Origin: UBA7359 sp964392105
Lineage (GTDB): Bacteria > Pseudomonadota > Gammaproteobacteria > Eutrophobiales > Eutrophobiaceae
NCBI GenBank assembly: GCA_964392105.1
Contig: CAYMPA010000020.1
Location: 1-28,690, forward strand
Reading direction: 5' to 3'
Length of the DNA: 28,690 nucleotides
Each line of letters begins with the position of its first letter. Position 1 is the first letter of the stretch. The notes beneath the pieces were generated by a model that was not told the DNA's origin, did not search any database, and worked only from the letters and a program-made list of their open reading frames with translations. Position numbers and translations under genes: made by a program. This document shows positions 7,850-16,104 of the stretch, in pieces.

Positions 7850-7915
7850 TAATGACAACGATTCCTCAAATAGTTTGTTCGCCTGATACAATCGAATAAC
7901 TTACTTATACAAAAC

Positions 7916-7941
7916 GCCCCTCTTTGATTAACAAGAGGGGC
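7916..7941 (+). promoter_or_regulatory. Hairpin covering the ribosome-binding site of the TadG-like gene
   Basis: Seen: GCCCCTCTT (7916-7924) and AAGAGGGGC (7933-7941) form a perfect 9-bp stem with an 8-nt loop. No T-run follows, so it is not a typical terminator. The 3' arm contains GAGGGG (7935-7940), the only good Shine-Dalgarno-like sequence before ATG 7954. Inference: it may stabilise the pilin mRNA 3' end and limit translation of the large downstream gene. Confidence 0.6.
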
Positions 7942-7953
7942 ATCCAATGCTGA

Positions 7954-10179
7954 ATGAAAATTGACGACACATCACATCATCATTTCAGCAATAGAGGTCG
8001 GCAATCCGGCCAGTCTTCTGTTTTTGTCATCGTTTTTCTCGGTATCACCATTCTCTCGCTGGTCTTCCTGTACAAGGCCGGCAAGCTCACCAGTGAAAAG
8101 ATGGAGCTGCAAAATGCCGCCGATGGCGTCGCCTATAGTGTGGCGATACTGGAGGCGCGTGACCTCAATTTCATGGCCTACACCAACCGTGCCATGGTCG
8201 CTAATGAAGTCGCCATTGGCCAGGCGGTGGGGCTCGCTTCCTGGCCCCGCCATTGGGAGTCAATCGGTTATTATGAAAATGCGGTCTGCGGCACCGCGCT
8301 AGAACCAGGAGGATTTGCGTTAGAAAAGGGCGGTAAAGCTATAAAAGATGGACTTGGAAGTATACCTTATGTCGGACCTATCTTTAAAGCCATTGGTACA
8401 GTACTCGAAAAAACAGGTGAGGAAATTAAGAAAGGGTGTGAAGATATCCGGGGTATGCCAGGAAGTACAAAAAACACAAAGACTGATTTAATTAAACGCG
8501 GGAAAGATCTCGCCAAAGCTGTGGATAAAGATATTGCCATCCCCCTGGCGCAGTTGATGGAAAAAGCCAACCAGGGCCTGAGTGACGCCCAGGCCATCTT
8601 TCACCTCGGCACCATGGCCTATGTCGCCAAGACCGTGGGTCGGGTGACGCAAGGTAACATGGAGGAAAACCCCGGCGACACCGGGCTCTCCCCCTATGGA
8701 CTCGCGGCCTTACTCGGTCATTTCATGAGTTTTGGTCATCTCGCCCCCTTTGGAACGACACCAGGGCAAAGATATGGGCCAGACACGAGGATACAGGACA
8801 AGCCTTTTATACGTACGCACCGGCCGGGTTCCACCGGGAATAGCGCAGATAAAACCGGTTTTGAACGCTTCGCTGCGATCACCGGTGCTGCCCGGGATGA
8901 ATTTGGCAAGGGCCCACGTCGCTGGGTTGCGAGGCCCGATTTTAGAAAGAATCCCATCGACATACCCGTACTTCAAGATTTACCATTAGGCATTTGTCCA
9001 TTACCTGGAATCTGCGCAGGTTGGCTTAATATCGTACTTGGGGTCAAAAAAGGGATCACAACCACCATCGATCACCGTGCGGGTAGTGAACTTCATTATG
9101 TCAACAATGGTCAAGGGGATCAGTATAGCTGGTCCAGTGCCGATACCTCATCAGGAAGCGTTGACTACACTTTAACTGTCACAATCAAAATACAGTATTC
9201 ACTACCAAATTTTAGCGGTCCAAACTATATGGACGTAGCAGGAGGTTTGATAGATCTAAGTATCGGCACGGGTGGAATTAGCTTTGCTTTTGGCGTCACA
9301 CTTCCGGTTGTTGGTTCCTTCACCTGGCCTGTTAATTTTGGCGCCGGACTCCTTCCAGACTTCCCCTTTGGTGCGGCTGCCGCCCAGGTAAACAATAATT
9401 TCAATAATCAAATCCTCCTAGACGTCGTTCCAAACATCCTTCCTCTCCCCGCTGCTCAAGTTATTGGAACCCCCGGAAGTGACTACTATGGTCATGCCCC
9501 GGGTGGCAGCTCGGTTTGGCCGCTTGATAAACCCGCCCATGCAATCGCCTGGTCTATTGGTATACCACCCTTGATGATACCTTGGCCCGGCTCTAAATTT
9601 CGCTGTCCAAAAGCTAAGAGCATGATTCCTAGTATCTGCTTCGTCCCTACTGTCAGTGCTTGGATGCCGGTTAAGAACGTAGGCGGCTCCGCCGGCGGGA
9701 AGTTCCCTGGTGTTGGATATACCGGCCTGAAACAATACAGCGACACCACCGATGCGAGTGACCTGTGGGGCTTTGAAGGCCCGCAGATTATCATTGCCCT
9801 GCAGAAATCGATCACTGATATATTCAGCGCCAGTGCCAAAGCCACAGAACCCACTGGCCAGTTTAAGCTGACTGAATCAAACAACACCAACGCGGTTATC
9901 GGGGCGATTGCCAAGGGCGAAGTCTATTTTAAACGACCCAGTGACATGGACCTGTTCCGGCGCTGGGATACAAAAAAATCATCATCCGGTAACTCCGATA
10001 CACTCTTTGAAGAATATGGCAGTGCCTTTAATCCTTACTGGCAGGCACGCCTCGCCCCCTTGTCCCATGCCGACCGGGCCGCGGCCACAGCCCAACAACA
10101 TGGCCAGGACCTGGAGTTGGGTACTACCGCCAACCAGACCATCACCGCTTGGTGGGACCCGGACACTTGGATACCTTAA
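7954..10179 (+). CDS. Large TadG-like pilus-assembly protein
   Basis: 741 aa. The N-terminus (RQSGQSSVFVIVFLGITILSLVFLY) is a TadE/TadG-type membrane anchor. It is followed by the family-typical segment MELQNAADGVAYSVAILEARDLNFMAYTNRAMVANE (about residues 50-86, quoted in parts of the protein as seen). The leader resembles the prepilin motif SG|Q, but the +5 position is Phe, not Glu, so prepilin-peptidase cleavage is doubtful. The remaining 600 residues are mostly outside the membrane and rich in Gly, Pro and aromatic residues. I see no von Willebrand A domain such as classical TadG carries. Its stop overlaps the next start (TAATG, 10177-10181). Translation may be limited by the hairpin over its ribosome-binding site. 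Family membership rests on the N-terminus; the rest is unrecognised. Confidence 0.75.
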   Translation: MKIDDTSHHHFSNRGRQSGQSSVFVIVFLGITILSLVFLYKAGKLTSEKMELQNAADGVAYSVAILEARDLNFMAYTNRAMVANEVAIGQAVGLASWPRHWESIGYYENAVCGTALEPGGFALEKGGKAIKDGLGSIPYVGPIFKAIGTVLEKTGEEIKKGCEDIRGMPGSTKNTKTDLIKRGKDLAKAVDKDIAIPLAQLMEKANQGLSDAQAIFHLGTMAYVAKTVGRVTQGNMEENPGDTGLSPYGLAALLGHFMSFGHLAPFGTTPGQRYGPDTRIQDKPFIRTHRPGSTGNSADKTGFERFAAITGAARDEFGKGPRRWVARPDFRKNPIDIPVLQDLPLGICPLPGICAGWLNIVLGVKKGITTTIDHRAGSELHYVNNGQGDQYSWSSADTSSGSVDYTLTVTIKIQYSLPNFSGPNYMDVAGGLIDLSIGTGGISFAFGVTLPVVGSFTWPVNFGAGLLPDFPFGAAAAQVNNNFNNQILLDVVPNILPLPAAQVIGTPGSDYYGHAPGGSSVWPLDKPAHAIAWSIGIPPLMIPWPGSKFRCPKAKSMIPSICFVPTVSAWMPVKNVGGSAGGKFPGVGYTGLKQYSDTTDASDLWGFEGPQIIIALQKSITDIFSASAKATEPTGQFKLTESNNTNAVIGAIAKGEVYFKRPSDMDLFRRWDTKKSSSGNSDTLFEEYGSAFNPYWQARLAPLSHADRAAATAQQHGQDLELGTTANQTITAWWDPDTWIP

Positions 10180-11414
10180 TGACATTGCACTCTGGAAAAT
10201 TTCACTCCGGAAAATCAAGGCAATCCGGGCAAGCCATGACCGAGATGGTCATCGCCGCCACGTTTCTGCTGGTGCCCTTGTTCCTGTTAATCCCCTGGCT
10301 GGGAAAATTTATCGATCTCCACCAAAGCGCCATCCAGGCAGCACGTTATGAGGCCTGGGAATACACCGTCTGGTATGAAAATGCAAATGAAGCACCTGAC
10401 ACAACAATTACTCAAATTCCCTTGAGCACCATGCCGGAAAAAAGCATCGCTGACCTGCAAGCTGAGGCACGGCAACGATTTTTTTCACGAGAAGCCTATT
10501 CCTCAGACCCGGATGAAAGGGATTTGATTAACGAAGGTTCATATGTCAACACCGATGCCAACCCGCTGTGGAAAGACCATCTCGGCAACAGCTTGCTGGC
10601 AAGCCCCACGACGATTGATGATTCCATGCTTGAGAGTTTTGACGATACACCCAATAACAGTACAAGCGATGAACTCAAAACTCCGCTTGAGATCGATGAG
10701 TTGGTATTTACTGCGGCCACTAGTGCCAGCAGTAATATTGCCAATCTCATCGCGGGGACATTCCCTGCATTTGTGATTGATAACCTGAAAGGCTATGCAC
10801 ACACTCAAATGACTATATCCATTGTCAGCCAACCTGGCCTGGTAGACTTTGGCACCATCTCCGGCACCTATGCCGTTTTGGCAGGGGCAGGACCGACAAC
10901 GTCTCTTGCTTCGCTGACTCGTGCCGCGGTACTCTCCGATGGCTGGAATGCAGGCGGGCGTTTCCATGCCAAGGACCAGGCCGGTGAAATGACCATTGCC
11001 AGAAAACTGACATCGCTGAGTGATAAATTTACAGCCTTGTCCGATTACCAGTGGATCACAGGATCAGATCATATGGGTCCTAATAGGACAGATACAGGCG
11101 AATTCGCGGACCTGCTTGAGTGTGGTGATTTGAGATTGGATGGTTGGGGGCCGCGATTCTCCGTGCTCCCTAGCATACCTGCCGATGATGAAGATGGCAG
11201 TCTCTGGACCGGTTATGTTGATATGGGTGCCGTCCATCCCGACCGCCTGCATGAGTTCACAACCGCTTATACCGTCGATGCCAATCCTATTGGCGGACAC
11301 AACTGTCCCTACAATACCTGTAATTTTACCTACAACATTCCCTCCTATAAATATCCCTGGGCTGATCCCGCAGAGGATGATCAATTGAGTGCACCCGATG
11401 ATTGTATTAAGTAA
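10179..11414 (+). CDS. TadE-like pseudopilin, long form
   Basis: 411 aa from ATG 10179, whose A is the last base of the previous stop (TAATG). An in-frame GTG at 10149 would lie inside the previous gene and is not needed. The leader contains SRQSG17|Q18AMTEM with Glu at +5, followed by a hydrophobic helix (VIAATFLLVPLFLLIPWLG), matching the TadE family and prepilin processing. Then comes IDLHQSAIQAARYEAWEYTVW, the helix typical of TadE-like proteins. The exported part (about 290 residues) contains a Cys cluster near the end (CPYNTCNF). It is much longer than usual TadE proteins of 150-200 aa. Its tail overlaps the next gene by 17 nt. Probable minor pilin or assembly factor; the extension has no recognised domain. 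Confidence 0.8.
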   Translation: MTLHSGKFHSGKSRQSGQAMTEMVIAATFLLVPLFLLIPWLGKFIDLHQSAIQAARYEAWEYTVWYENANEAPDTTITQIPLSTMPEKSIADLQAEARQRFFSREAYSSDPDERDLINEGSYVNTDANPLWKDHLGNSLLASPTTIDDSMLESFDDTPNNSTSDELKTPLEIDELVFTAATSASSNIANLIAGTFPAFVIDNLKGYAHTQMTISIVSQPGLVDFGTISGTYAVLAGAGPTTSLASLTRAAVLSDGWNAGGRFHAKDQAGEMTIARKLTSLSDKFTALSDYQWITGSDHMGPNRTDTGEFADLLECGDLRLDGWGPRFSVLPSIPADDEDGSLWTGYVDMGAVHPDRLHEFTTAYTVDANPIGGHNCPYNTCNFTYNIPSYKYPWADPAEDDQLSAPDDCIK

Positions 11415-12096
11415 AACTTGTTTATTGATGCTGCTTTGTCTCGGGCTGGTAGCGCATGCCGAGGCCAGGTCAATATTACCTGCACCACCAAAATCCTCTA
11501 TTGGCATGCTCGGAAATAAGATGATTGTCAATGGTATCCCGATGCAGATAAGGCAGTTCTCATCCAACCGTTCGCTGCAAGAAGTCATTGATTTCTATAA
11601 AACACTCTGGGAAGACGATACTGACCAGGGATTGCCGGGGCATAGCATATCAACCGCATTCCCTCCCTGGACGATCATCAGCCGCATCGAAGAAGAGTAT
11701 ATACTGACCGTACAGATGACGAGTGACAGCAAACGCCGCACCTTGGGCTACCTGTCGGTAAGTCCGCTTGATCCGAAGCAATATACCAAACCCGGACAGG
11801 ATTTCCCCCGCATGAAAGGCAGTATGGTATTAAATGACACCGTCTCTGAAGACAGTGGCAAAAAAGGGCGTAACGTATTATTGCAAAATTCCAATACGAT
11901 AAAAAGTAATGCCAATTTTTATCGGAGCCATTACAAACGCCTCGGCTGGGAAGAAATAACAGAGATACCGCCGCATAGTGGCAAACAACAGGTGCTGCAG
12001 TTCAGGCGGTCAAATAAACATGTGACGCTGGTACTGAAAGAACAAGCCGGTACCACCATCGTTAATTCGCAAAGTGTAACCGAAGGATCGTTTTAA
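11398..12096 (+). CDS. Exported protein of unknown function in the tad block
   Basis: 232 aa from ATG 11398; a GTG at 11389 is a possible earlier start. A signal peptide is evident (MIVLSKTCLLMLLCLGLVAHAEA), so it is probably periplasmic. The mature part seems to contain two copies of one small alpha/beta domain. Each has Ser-rich helix text leading to an FY pair (SLQEVIDFYKTLW at about 58-70; TIKSNANFYRSHYKRLGW in the second half), followed by strands ending in ILTVQM and VTLVLKEQ respectively. I do not recognise the family. Overlap with the tadE-like gene upstream and only 1 nt to the next gene place it in the pilus operon, so a role in pilus biogenesis is a reasonable guess only. Confidence 0.7.
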   Translation: MIVLSKTCLLMLLCLGLVAHAEARSILPAPPKSSIGMLGNKMIVNGIPMQIRQFSSNRSLQEVIDFYKTLWEDDTDQGLPGHSISTAFPPWTIISRIEEEYILTVQMTSDSKRRTLGYLSVSPLDPKQYTKPGQDFPRMKGSMVLNDTVSEDSGKKGRNVLLQNSNTIKSNANFYRSHYKRLGWEEITEIPPHSGKQQVLQFRRSNKHVTLVLKEQAGTTIVNSQSVTEGSF

Positions 12097-12097
12097 C

Positions 12098-12541
12098 ATG
12101 AAACAGAGACATTATATGAACAAGACGTTTAAAAACAGACGACAGCAGTTGGGGCAATCCATGGTGGAATATACGATTGTCATCGCCTTTGGAATACTGA
12201 CCATGAGCAGCGCACCAATGCGAGATGCCGTTGCCAGCTTGTTAGACACAATTCGTCAAAATTATGAAGGCTACAGTTTTGCCTTATCACTCAGCGATTA
12301 TCCGGATTACGAGACTGCAAGTGACTACTGGGATAAGTTGGATCTCCAGGGTGTCAATGATGATATGAAGGACGTGCTCACAGATCAGATCAAACAGGAC
12401 AGTACCCGTACATCAACTGAGTACACAACGGCCGTTGAAAAGTATCGAACCTCATCGCCAGATTCTTTGTCAGGGCAACAAGCAGTAAAATCGAGAATAC
12501 CCGGTGAAGCGGGGACCTTGAAAAACCTGAGCATTCCCTGA
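12098..12541 (+). CDS. Second pilin-like protein with class III leader
   Basis: 147 aa. AAGGA lies about 10 nt before ATG 12098; a second ATG at 12116 is possible. The leader ends RRQQLG19 and the mature end is QSMVEY with Glu at +5 and Tyr at +6, as in Flp-type pilins. The hydrophobic helix (TIVIAFGILTMSSAPM) is short and broken by Ser and Pro. The mature protein (128 aa) is larger than the 76-aa mature pilin at the head of the block and strongly acidic and polar (DYPDYETASDYWDKLDLQ). This suggests a minor pilin or pseudopilin rather than the main subunit. It is the last gene before the terminator at 12600-12632. Confidence 0.75.
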   Translation: MKQRHYMNKTFKNRRQQLGQSMVEYTIVIAFGILTMSSAPMRDAVASLLDTIRQNYEGYSFALSLSDYPDYETASDYWDKLDLQGVNDDMKDVLTDQIKQDSTRTSTEYTTAVEKYRTSSPDSLSGQQAVKSRIPGEAGTLKNLSIP

Positions 12542-12599
12542 CACCACTGTTCCACTAAGCCATTTTCGTTATCCGAAAACCACAGTTCGGTTAGCCGGT

Positions 12600-12632
12600 A
12601 TCCCACTGACGAGCATCAATGGGATTATTTTT
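12600..12632 (+). terminator. Rho-independent terminator of the first tad block
   Basis: ATCCCA (12600-12605) pairs with TGGGAT (12620-12625), with an inner TGA/TCA extension, and is followed directly by TATTTTT (12626-12632). It lies 59 nt after the stop of the pilin-like gene, so the two tad blocks are probably separate transcripts. Confidence 0.7.
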
Positions 12633-12645
12633 ATGTTGACAGTCT

Positions 12646-12667
12646 ATGTCAGGCATTCACCTGACAT
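12646..12667. promoter_or_regulatory. Perfect dyad, possible operator
   Basis: ATGTCAGG (12646-12653) and CCTGACAT (12660-12667) are a perfect 8-bp inverted repeat with a 6-bp spacer. A TTGACA hexamer sits just upstream (12636-12641), but no -10 at normal spacing is evident. There is no T-run after it, so it is not an obvious terminator. It could be a regulator site for the second tad block, about 370 bp from cpaB. Confidence 0.35.
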
Positions 12668-12751
12668 ACAGCATGACTTGTTTGTGTCACGATCTTCTCC
12701 TTACTTAAATAAACGCAGTCAACGATCGCCTGATGATTTTGAACAAAAAAT

Positions 12752-12883
12752 ATAAACTGGATTGTGAAAACATAAACTAGATTGTGAAAATATTTATATA
12801 AGTTCTTCAATATAATTCAATATTTTGTAACTAAGACATTTATATAAGTTGTTCAATGAAACTCAATATTTTGCAACTAATTA
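12752..12883. repeat. Two sets of tandem repeats upstream of cpaB
   Basis: Seen: a 20-bp unit (ATAAACTGGATTGTGAAAAC) at 12752-12771 is repeated at 12772-12791 with two changes. It is followed directly by a 46-bp unit at 12792-12837 that is repeated at 12838-12883 with few changes. Each 46-bp unit begins ATTTATATAAGTT and ends near TTTTGTAACTAA or TTTTGCAACTAA, with AGTT/AACT able to pair. The rest of the 12542-13038 gap is AT-rich and holds no gene. Inference: repeated regulator-binding sites in the cpaB promoter region. Confidence 0.6.
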
Positions 12884-13038
12884 AAATGCTCATACAAAAA
12901 TAGCTGTTAAACAAAATTAGTCGTATCATTCTATTTCTAGGGATTAATAAAAAGGTATCCATTATCTTAAAAATAAAGATGGATCGATAAAAATAGTTCA
13001 GGGAAACATAGAACTTAATAATTTAATCAGGGGGAGAC

Positions 13039-14754
13039 ATGGCAGAAACGAGTGGTTCAAAAACCTGGATGATGCTGATTTCAGCCATCTTATTTGGTCT
13101 GGCTGCTGCGGGACTTTCTGTTTTATATCTAAATGCTCGGGAAGCAGCCATCCTCGAAAGGCTGTTGGGTGAAAAAGAAGTCTTGATGACCGTCATTGTC
13201 GCCAACCGGGATTTACCCAAAGGAACACGGCTGGAAGAAGAATATTTGTCAACACTGGATATGCCCATCAAGTTTGTCGCCGATTCCACGCTGACTCTGG
13301 ATAACTTTGAAAACCATCTTGGCCAGTTTTTGAACAATGATATTACCGCTGGTAAACCGGTAATTTCCAGTGATATAGATGAAACATTTCCCAGAGATTT
13401 TTCTGATATAATTGAAGCAGGACATCGTGCACTCACCGTACAGGTCGATGAGGTCAATTCCATTTCCGGCATGTTGCGCCCTGGTAACAAAGTCGATATC
13501 TACGTCATTATTCAGGCCAAGACCATTGGTTATAGACCGACAACAACCACTGCTGCCGCATTACCGACTGCCCTGGGTGATACAGCAATGCAGGCTGCCC
13601 TGGCCGCTGGCCTACCAGAAGGGATCGACCTGCCAGTCGATCAACTCAAAAACCTGGGCGCTGTTCAGGAAAAACCCAAGGATGTCATCATGCCGGTCGT
13701 TCAGGATGTTCTCGTTCTGGCAGCCGGACAAGAGGCCTATCGGGCCTATCTGGATCAATATCAACTACCCCAGTTCCGTACGGAAGCAGGATTCGCTGCC
13801 GTCACCCTGGATGTTACGCCAAAACAGGCCGCCCTCCTTTCCCTGGCAGACGACAAGGGTGATTTGGTTGCTATCTTGCGTCATCGTGATGACCGGGGTC
13901 TGGCTGATTTTGAGGGTATAACACCATTCGATCTGGTGAAGGAAGCAGCCAAGATGAAGAAATTGTCTGCATTAAGGAAGGCAGCTGCCGCCGCAGGTGC
14001 AACCATTGATGAAAATGGAAACTGGGTAAGTGCAGATGGGACTGTTATCAATGGTGATGACATTCGGATCTCTGAAAATGGCACCGTTACAACAAAAGAT
14101 GGTGTCTTACTGGGTGCCAAAGGTATCAGTATGAATGAGAATGGTGAGTATGTGGATGAAAATGGCAATGTCATCGATCCGAATGACATTGTGGTTAACG
14201 CAGATGGCACCATTACAACAAAACAGGCTGTCATGGAGGCCGCCGGTTATACTGTGAATGAAAATGGTCAGTGGGTGGACAAGGATGGCAACGTCATCGA
14301 TCCCGATGATGTAACAATACTGGCCAATGGCACTGTCATGACCAAGGATGGCAAGATCATCAGTGGACCCAAGGTAAAAGTGAACAAACATGGTTGCCTG
14401 ATTGCCGGAGACGGTACTGTCATGACGAAAAGTGGCAAAATACTATCCGGGGTTTTTGTCGATGAAAATGACAATGTCATCGGGCCGGATGGCAATATCA
14501 TGACGGACTGTGATCTGACGGTAGCTGCCGACGGTACGGTACGCGACAAGAATGGCAACATTATTGAAGGGATCACCGGCGGTGAAATAGGCATTGAAAA
14601 AGAACTGGATATACTATTGGGTAAAGGTCCAATCAGCCTAATCATCGGGGGAAGCAGTGAAGATGGCAAGGCCAAGCGAACCAATCTGCCGATTGAATCG
14701 ATCGATCAAATTCTTTCCGAAGATGAAGACAAGGTAAGTGACGATGTTGAATAA
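13039..14754 (+). CDS. cpaB: CpaB/RcpC pilus-assembly protein with repeat tail
   Basis: 571 aa, preceded by a strong Shine-Dalgarno (AGGGGGAG, 4 nt before the ATG). The N-terminal membrane helix (about 10-30) leads to a SAF domain (about 48-112, VIVANRDLPKGTRLEEEYL) and the RcpC domain (about 125-290, AGHRALTVQVDEVNSISGMLRPGN in outline). Known: this family works with the CpaC/RcpA secretin, probably in the periplasm. Unusual: residues about 317-512 consist of roughly 4.5 repeats of 28-43 residues built on the words ENGxWVDxDGNVI, DDIxIxxNGT and VxTKDGKII. Ordinary CpaB proteins are about 260-320 aa and lack this tail. The gene overlaps the secretin gene by 11 nt and opens the second tad block, behind the tandem repeats at 12752-12883. 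Core identity is secure; the tail is unexplained. Confidence 0.9.
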   Translation: MAETSGSKTWMMLISAILFGLAAAGLSVLYLNAREAAILERLLGEKEVLMTVIVANRDLPKGTRLEEEYLSTLDMPIKFVADSTLTLDNFENHLGQFLNNDITAGKPVISSDIDETFPRDFSDIIEAGHRALTVQVDEVNSISGMLRPGNKVDIYVIIQAKTIGYRPTTTTAAALPTALGDTAMQAALAAGLPEGIDLPVDQLKNLGAVQEKPKDVIMPVVQDVLVLAAGQEAYRAYLDQYQLPQFRTEAGFAAVTLDVTPKQAALLSLADDKGDLVAILRHRDDRGLADFEGITPFDLVKEAAKMKKLSALRKAAAAAGATIDENGNWVSADGTVINGDDIRISENGTVTTKDGVLLGAKGISMNENGEYVDENGNVIDPNDIVVNADGTITTKQAVMEAAGYTVNENGQWVDKDGNVIDPDDVTILANGTVMTKDGKIISGPKVKVNKHGCLIAGDGTVMTKSGKILSGVFVDENDNVIGPDGNIMTDCDLTVAADGTVRDKNGNIIEGITGGEIGIEKELDILLGKGPISLIIGGSSEDGKAKRTNLPIESIDQILSEDEDKVSDDVE

Positions 14755-16093
14755 TAAGATGATTCAAAACATGAAAAGCCACCGAATAATACAGACTATT
14801 ATCCTACTTGGCTTTTTACTCATTTCAATTACAAGCCATGCAACAGAAAGCATCCTGGTATTTATCGGCGAGATAAAAATTCTCGAGGTCGGTGATGTCG
14901 ATCGCGTTGCCGTCGGCAATGGGAAATTACTCAGTACCTCCATGCTGGATAACGGTCAATTGTTAATACTGGCCGAGGCAGCCGGTGAAACCACACTGCA
15001 TATCTGGTACAGCGATGGGTCAGAAAGTGATTTAAAAGTCACCATTGTTGAAAATAATACCGGTCGCTTAATGCTGGAATTGCAGGAACTGGTTAGTCAT
15101 ATCGGGGATATAGAGGTCAAGAAGATCGGGGAACGTATCTATCTGACCGGAACGCTTTATACAACAGATGTCGAGAAACTCAACCTGATTAAAGGCGAAT
15201 ACAAAGGGGTGATTGATCTGACACAGGCGCAAACACCACCGACGGCACCCATCTTATTGCCAGATGACAAAATGGTGTTTATGAATGTTAAATTTGCCGA
15301 ACTTCGTGGAGGCCTGGATGAAAACCTGGGTATAGCCTGGGATCAAATCATCGCCGGACCTATCGCAGCTATCAATGCTGATGCAGTAGACAACAATACT
15401 TTTCGTGCAGTAGATCCGAACAATGCACCGGCATTCGTTGATGCATCAGTGTTTCAAAATGCCGGCCCACTTGGCTTTCTGGGGGTGGCAACCCAGATTA
15501 ACTCTGCCATTAACCTACTGGTCGCCAGTCGAAATGCGATCATCCTGGCGGAACCGACCCTGAGTACACGTAGTGGTGGCAAGGCTGAGTTCCTGGCCGG
15601 TGGTGAAGTACCTGTTGTCAGCTCCGGTAGTCTTGGATCAACCGACGTGGAGTATAAGGAATTCGGTATCCTGCTGGAAATCGAACCCATTGTCGGTCAT
15701 GACAACTCTATTGTCGCCAAGATCACCACCGAATCCAGTACCATAGACCCGGATCGTCCCGGTGGCGGTAATACCCCGCCCGGATTCATAACCCGTCGTA
15801 CCAGCACCGATATCCGTATGCAGGATGGTGAAACATTAATTATGTCCGGGCTAATTGATCGAAAGCTGAGTGAAAACATCACTCAATTTCCCTTCCTGGG
15901 TGATATACCTATCATCGGTGCTTTTTTCAGGAATACAATCGTGAATAATGATGATAATGACCTCGTTATTTTTGTTACACCTACCGTGTTTGATGCCAAT
16001 TCGGACATCAATAAAAAAGAAGTCGGAAAACGCCAACAAATGATCGATACTTTCAAGAATAATATTGATGAAGAAGATTTGATCCTCGATTAG
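14744..16093 (+). CDS. cpaC: Tad pilus secretin CpaC/RcpA
   Basis: 449 aa from ATG 14744, which has AAGG 9 nt upstream; a GTG at 14738 is the alternative start. A signal peptide (ending ISITSHA) targets it to the periplasm and outer membrane. The N-terminal pilus-secretin domain follows (ILVFIGEIKILEVGDVDRVAVG, here split across residues about 33-95). The secretin channel domain covers about 260-430, with NAIILAEPTLSTRSGGKAEF, GGEVPVVSSG and the typical end FPFLGDIPIIGAFFRN then LVIFVTPTVFD. Known: secretins of this class form the outer-membrane pore for the Flp pilus. Its start lies inside cpaB, and tadA follows after 11 nt with its own ribosome-binding site. Confident. Confidence 0.93.
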   Translation: MLNNKMIQNMKSHRIIQTIILLGFLLISITSHATESILVFIGEIKILEVGDVDRVAVGNGKLLSTSMLDNGQLLILAEAAGETTLHIWYSDGSESDLKVTIVENNTGRLMLELQELVSHIGDIEVKKIGERIYLTGTLYTTDVEKLNLIKGEYKGVIDLTQAQTPPTAPILLPDDKMVFMNVKFAELRGGLDENLGIAWDQIIAGPIAAINADAVDNNTFRAVDPNNAPAFVDASVFQNAGPLGFLGVATQINSAINLLVASRNAIILAEPTLSTRSGGKAEFLAGGEVPVVSSGSLGSTDVEYKEFGILLEIEPIVGHDNSIVAKITTESSTIDPDRPGGGNTPPGFITRRTSTDIRMQDGETLIMSGLIDRKLSENITQFPFLGDIPIIGAFFRNTIVNNDDNDLVIFVTPTVFDANSDINKKEVGKRQQMIDTFKNNIDEEDLILD

Positions 16094-16104
16094 AGAGAGA
16101 AGGT

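Noticed and set aside
10149..10178. GTG at 10149 as the start of the long TadE-like protein
   Set aside because: It would lie inside the TadG-like gene. ATG 10179 overlaps that gene's stop as TAATG and needs no extra residues.
12550..12610. Cyclic-di-GMP riboswitch between the tad blocks
   Set aside because: Words such as TTAGCCGG drew attention, but the conserved GEMM boxes and pairing are not present; a simple terminator fits the 3' part.
12752..12883. Tandem repeats as a CRISPR array
   Set aside because: There are only two copies each, directly adjacent with no spacers, and no cas genes nearby.
13881..14684. Long antisense open frames within the cpaB repeat region
   Set aside because: They arise because the sense repeats avoid antisense stops. 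The translations are repetitive, with no start signal.
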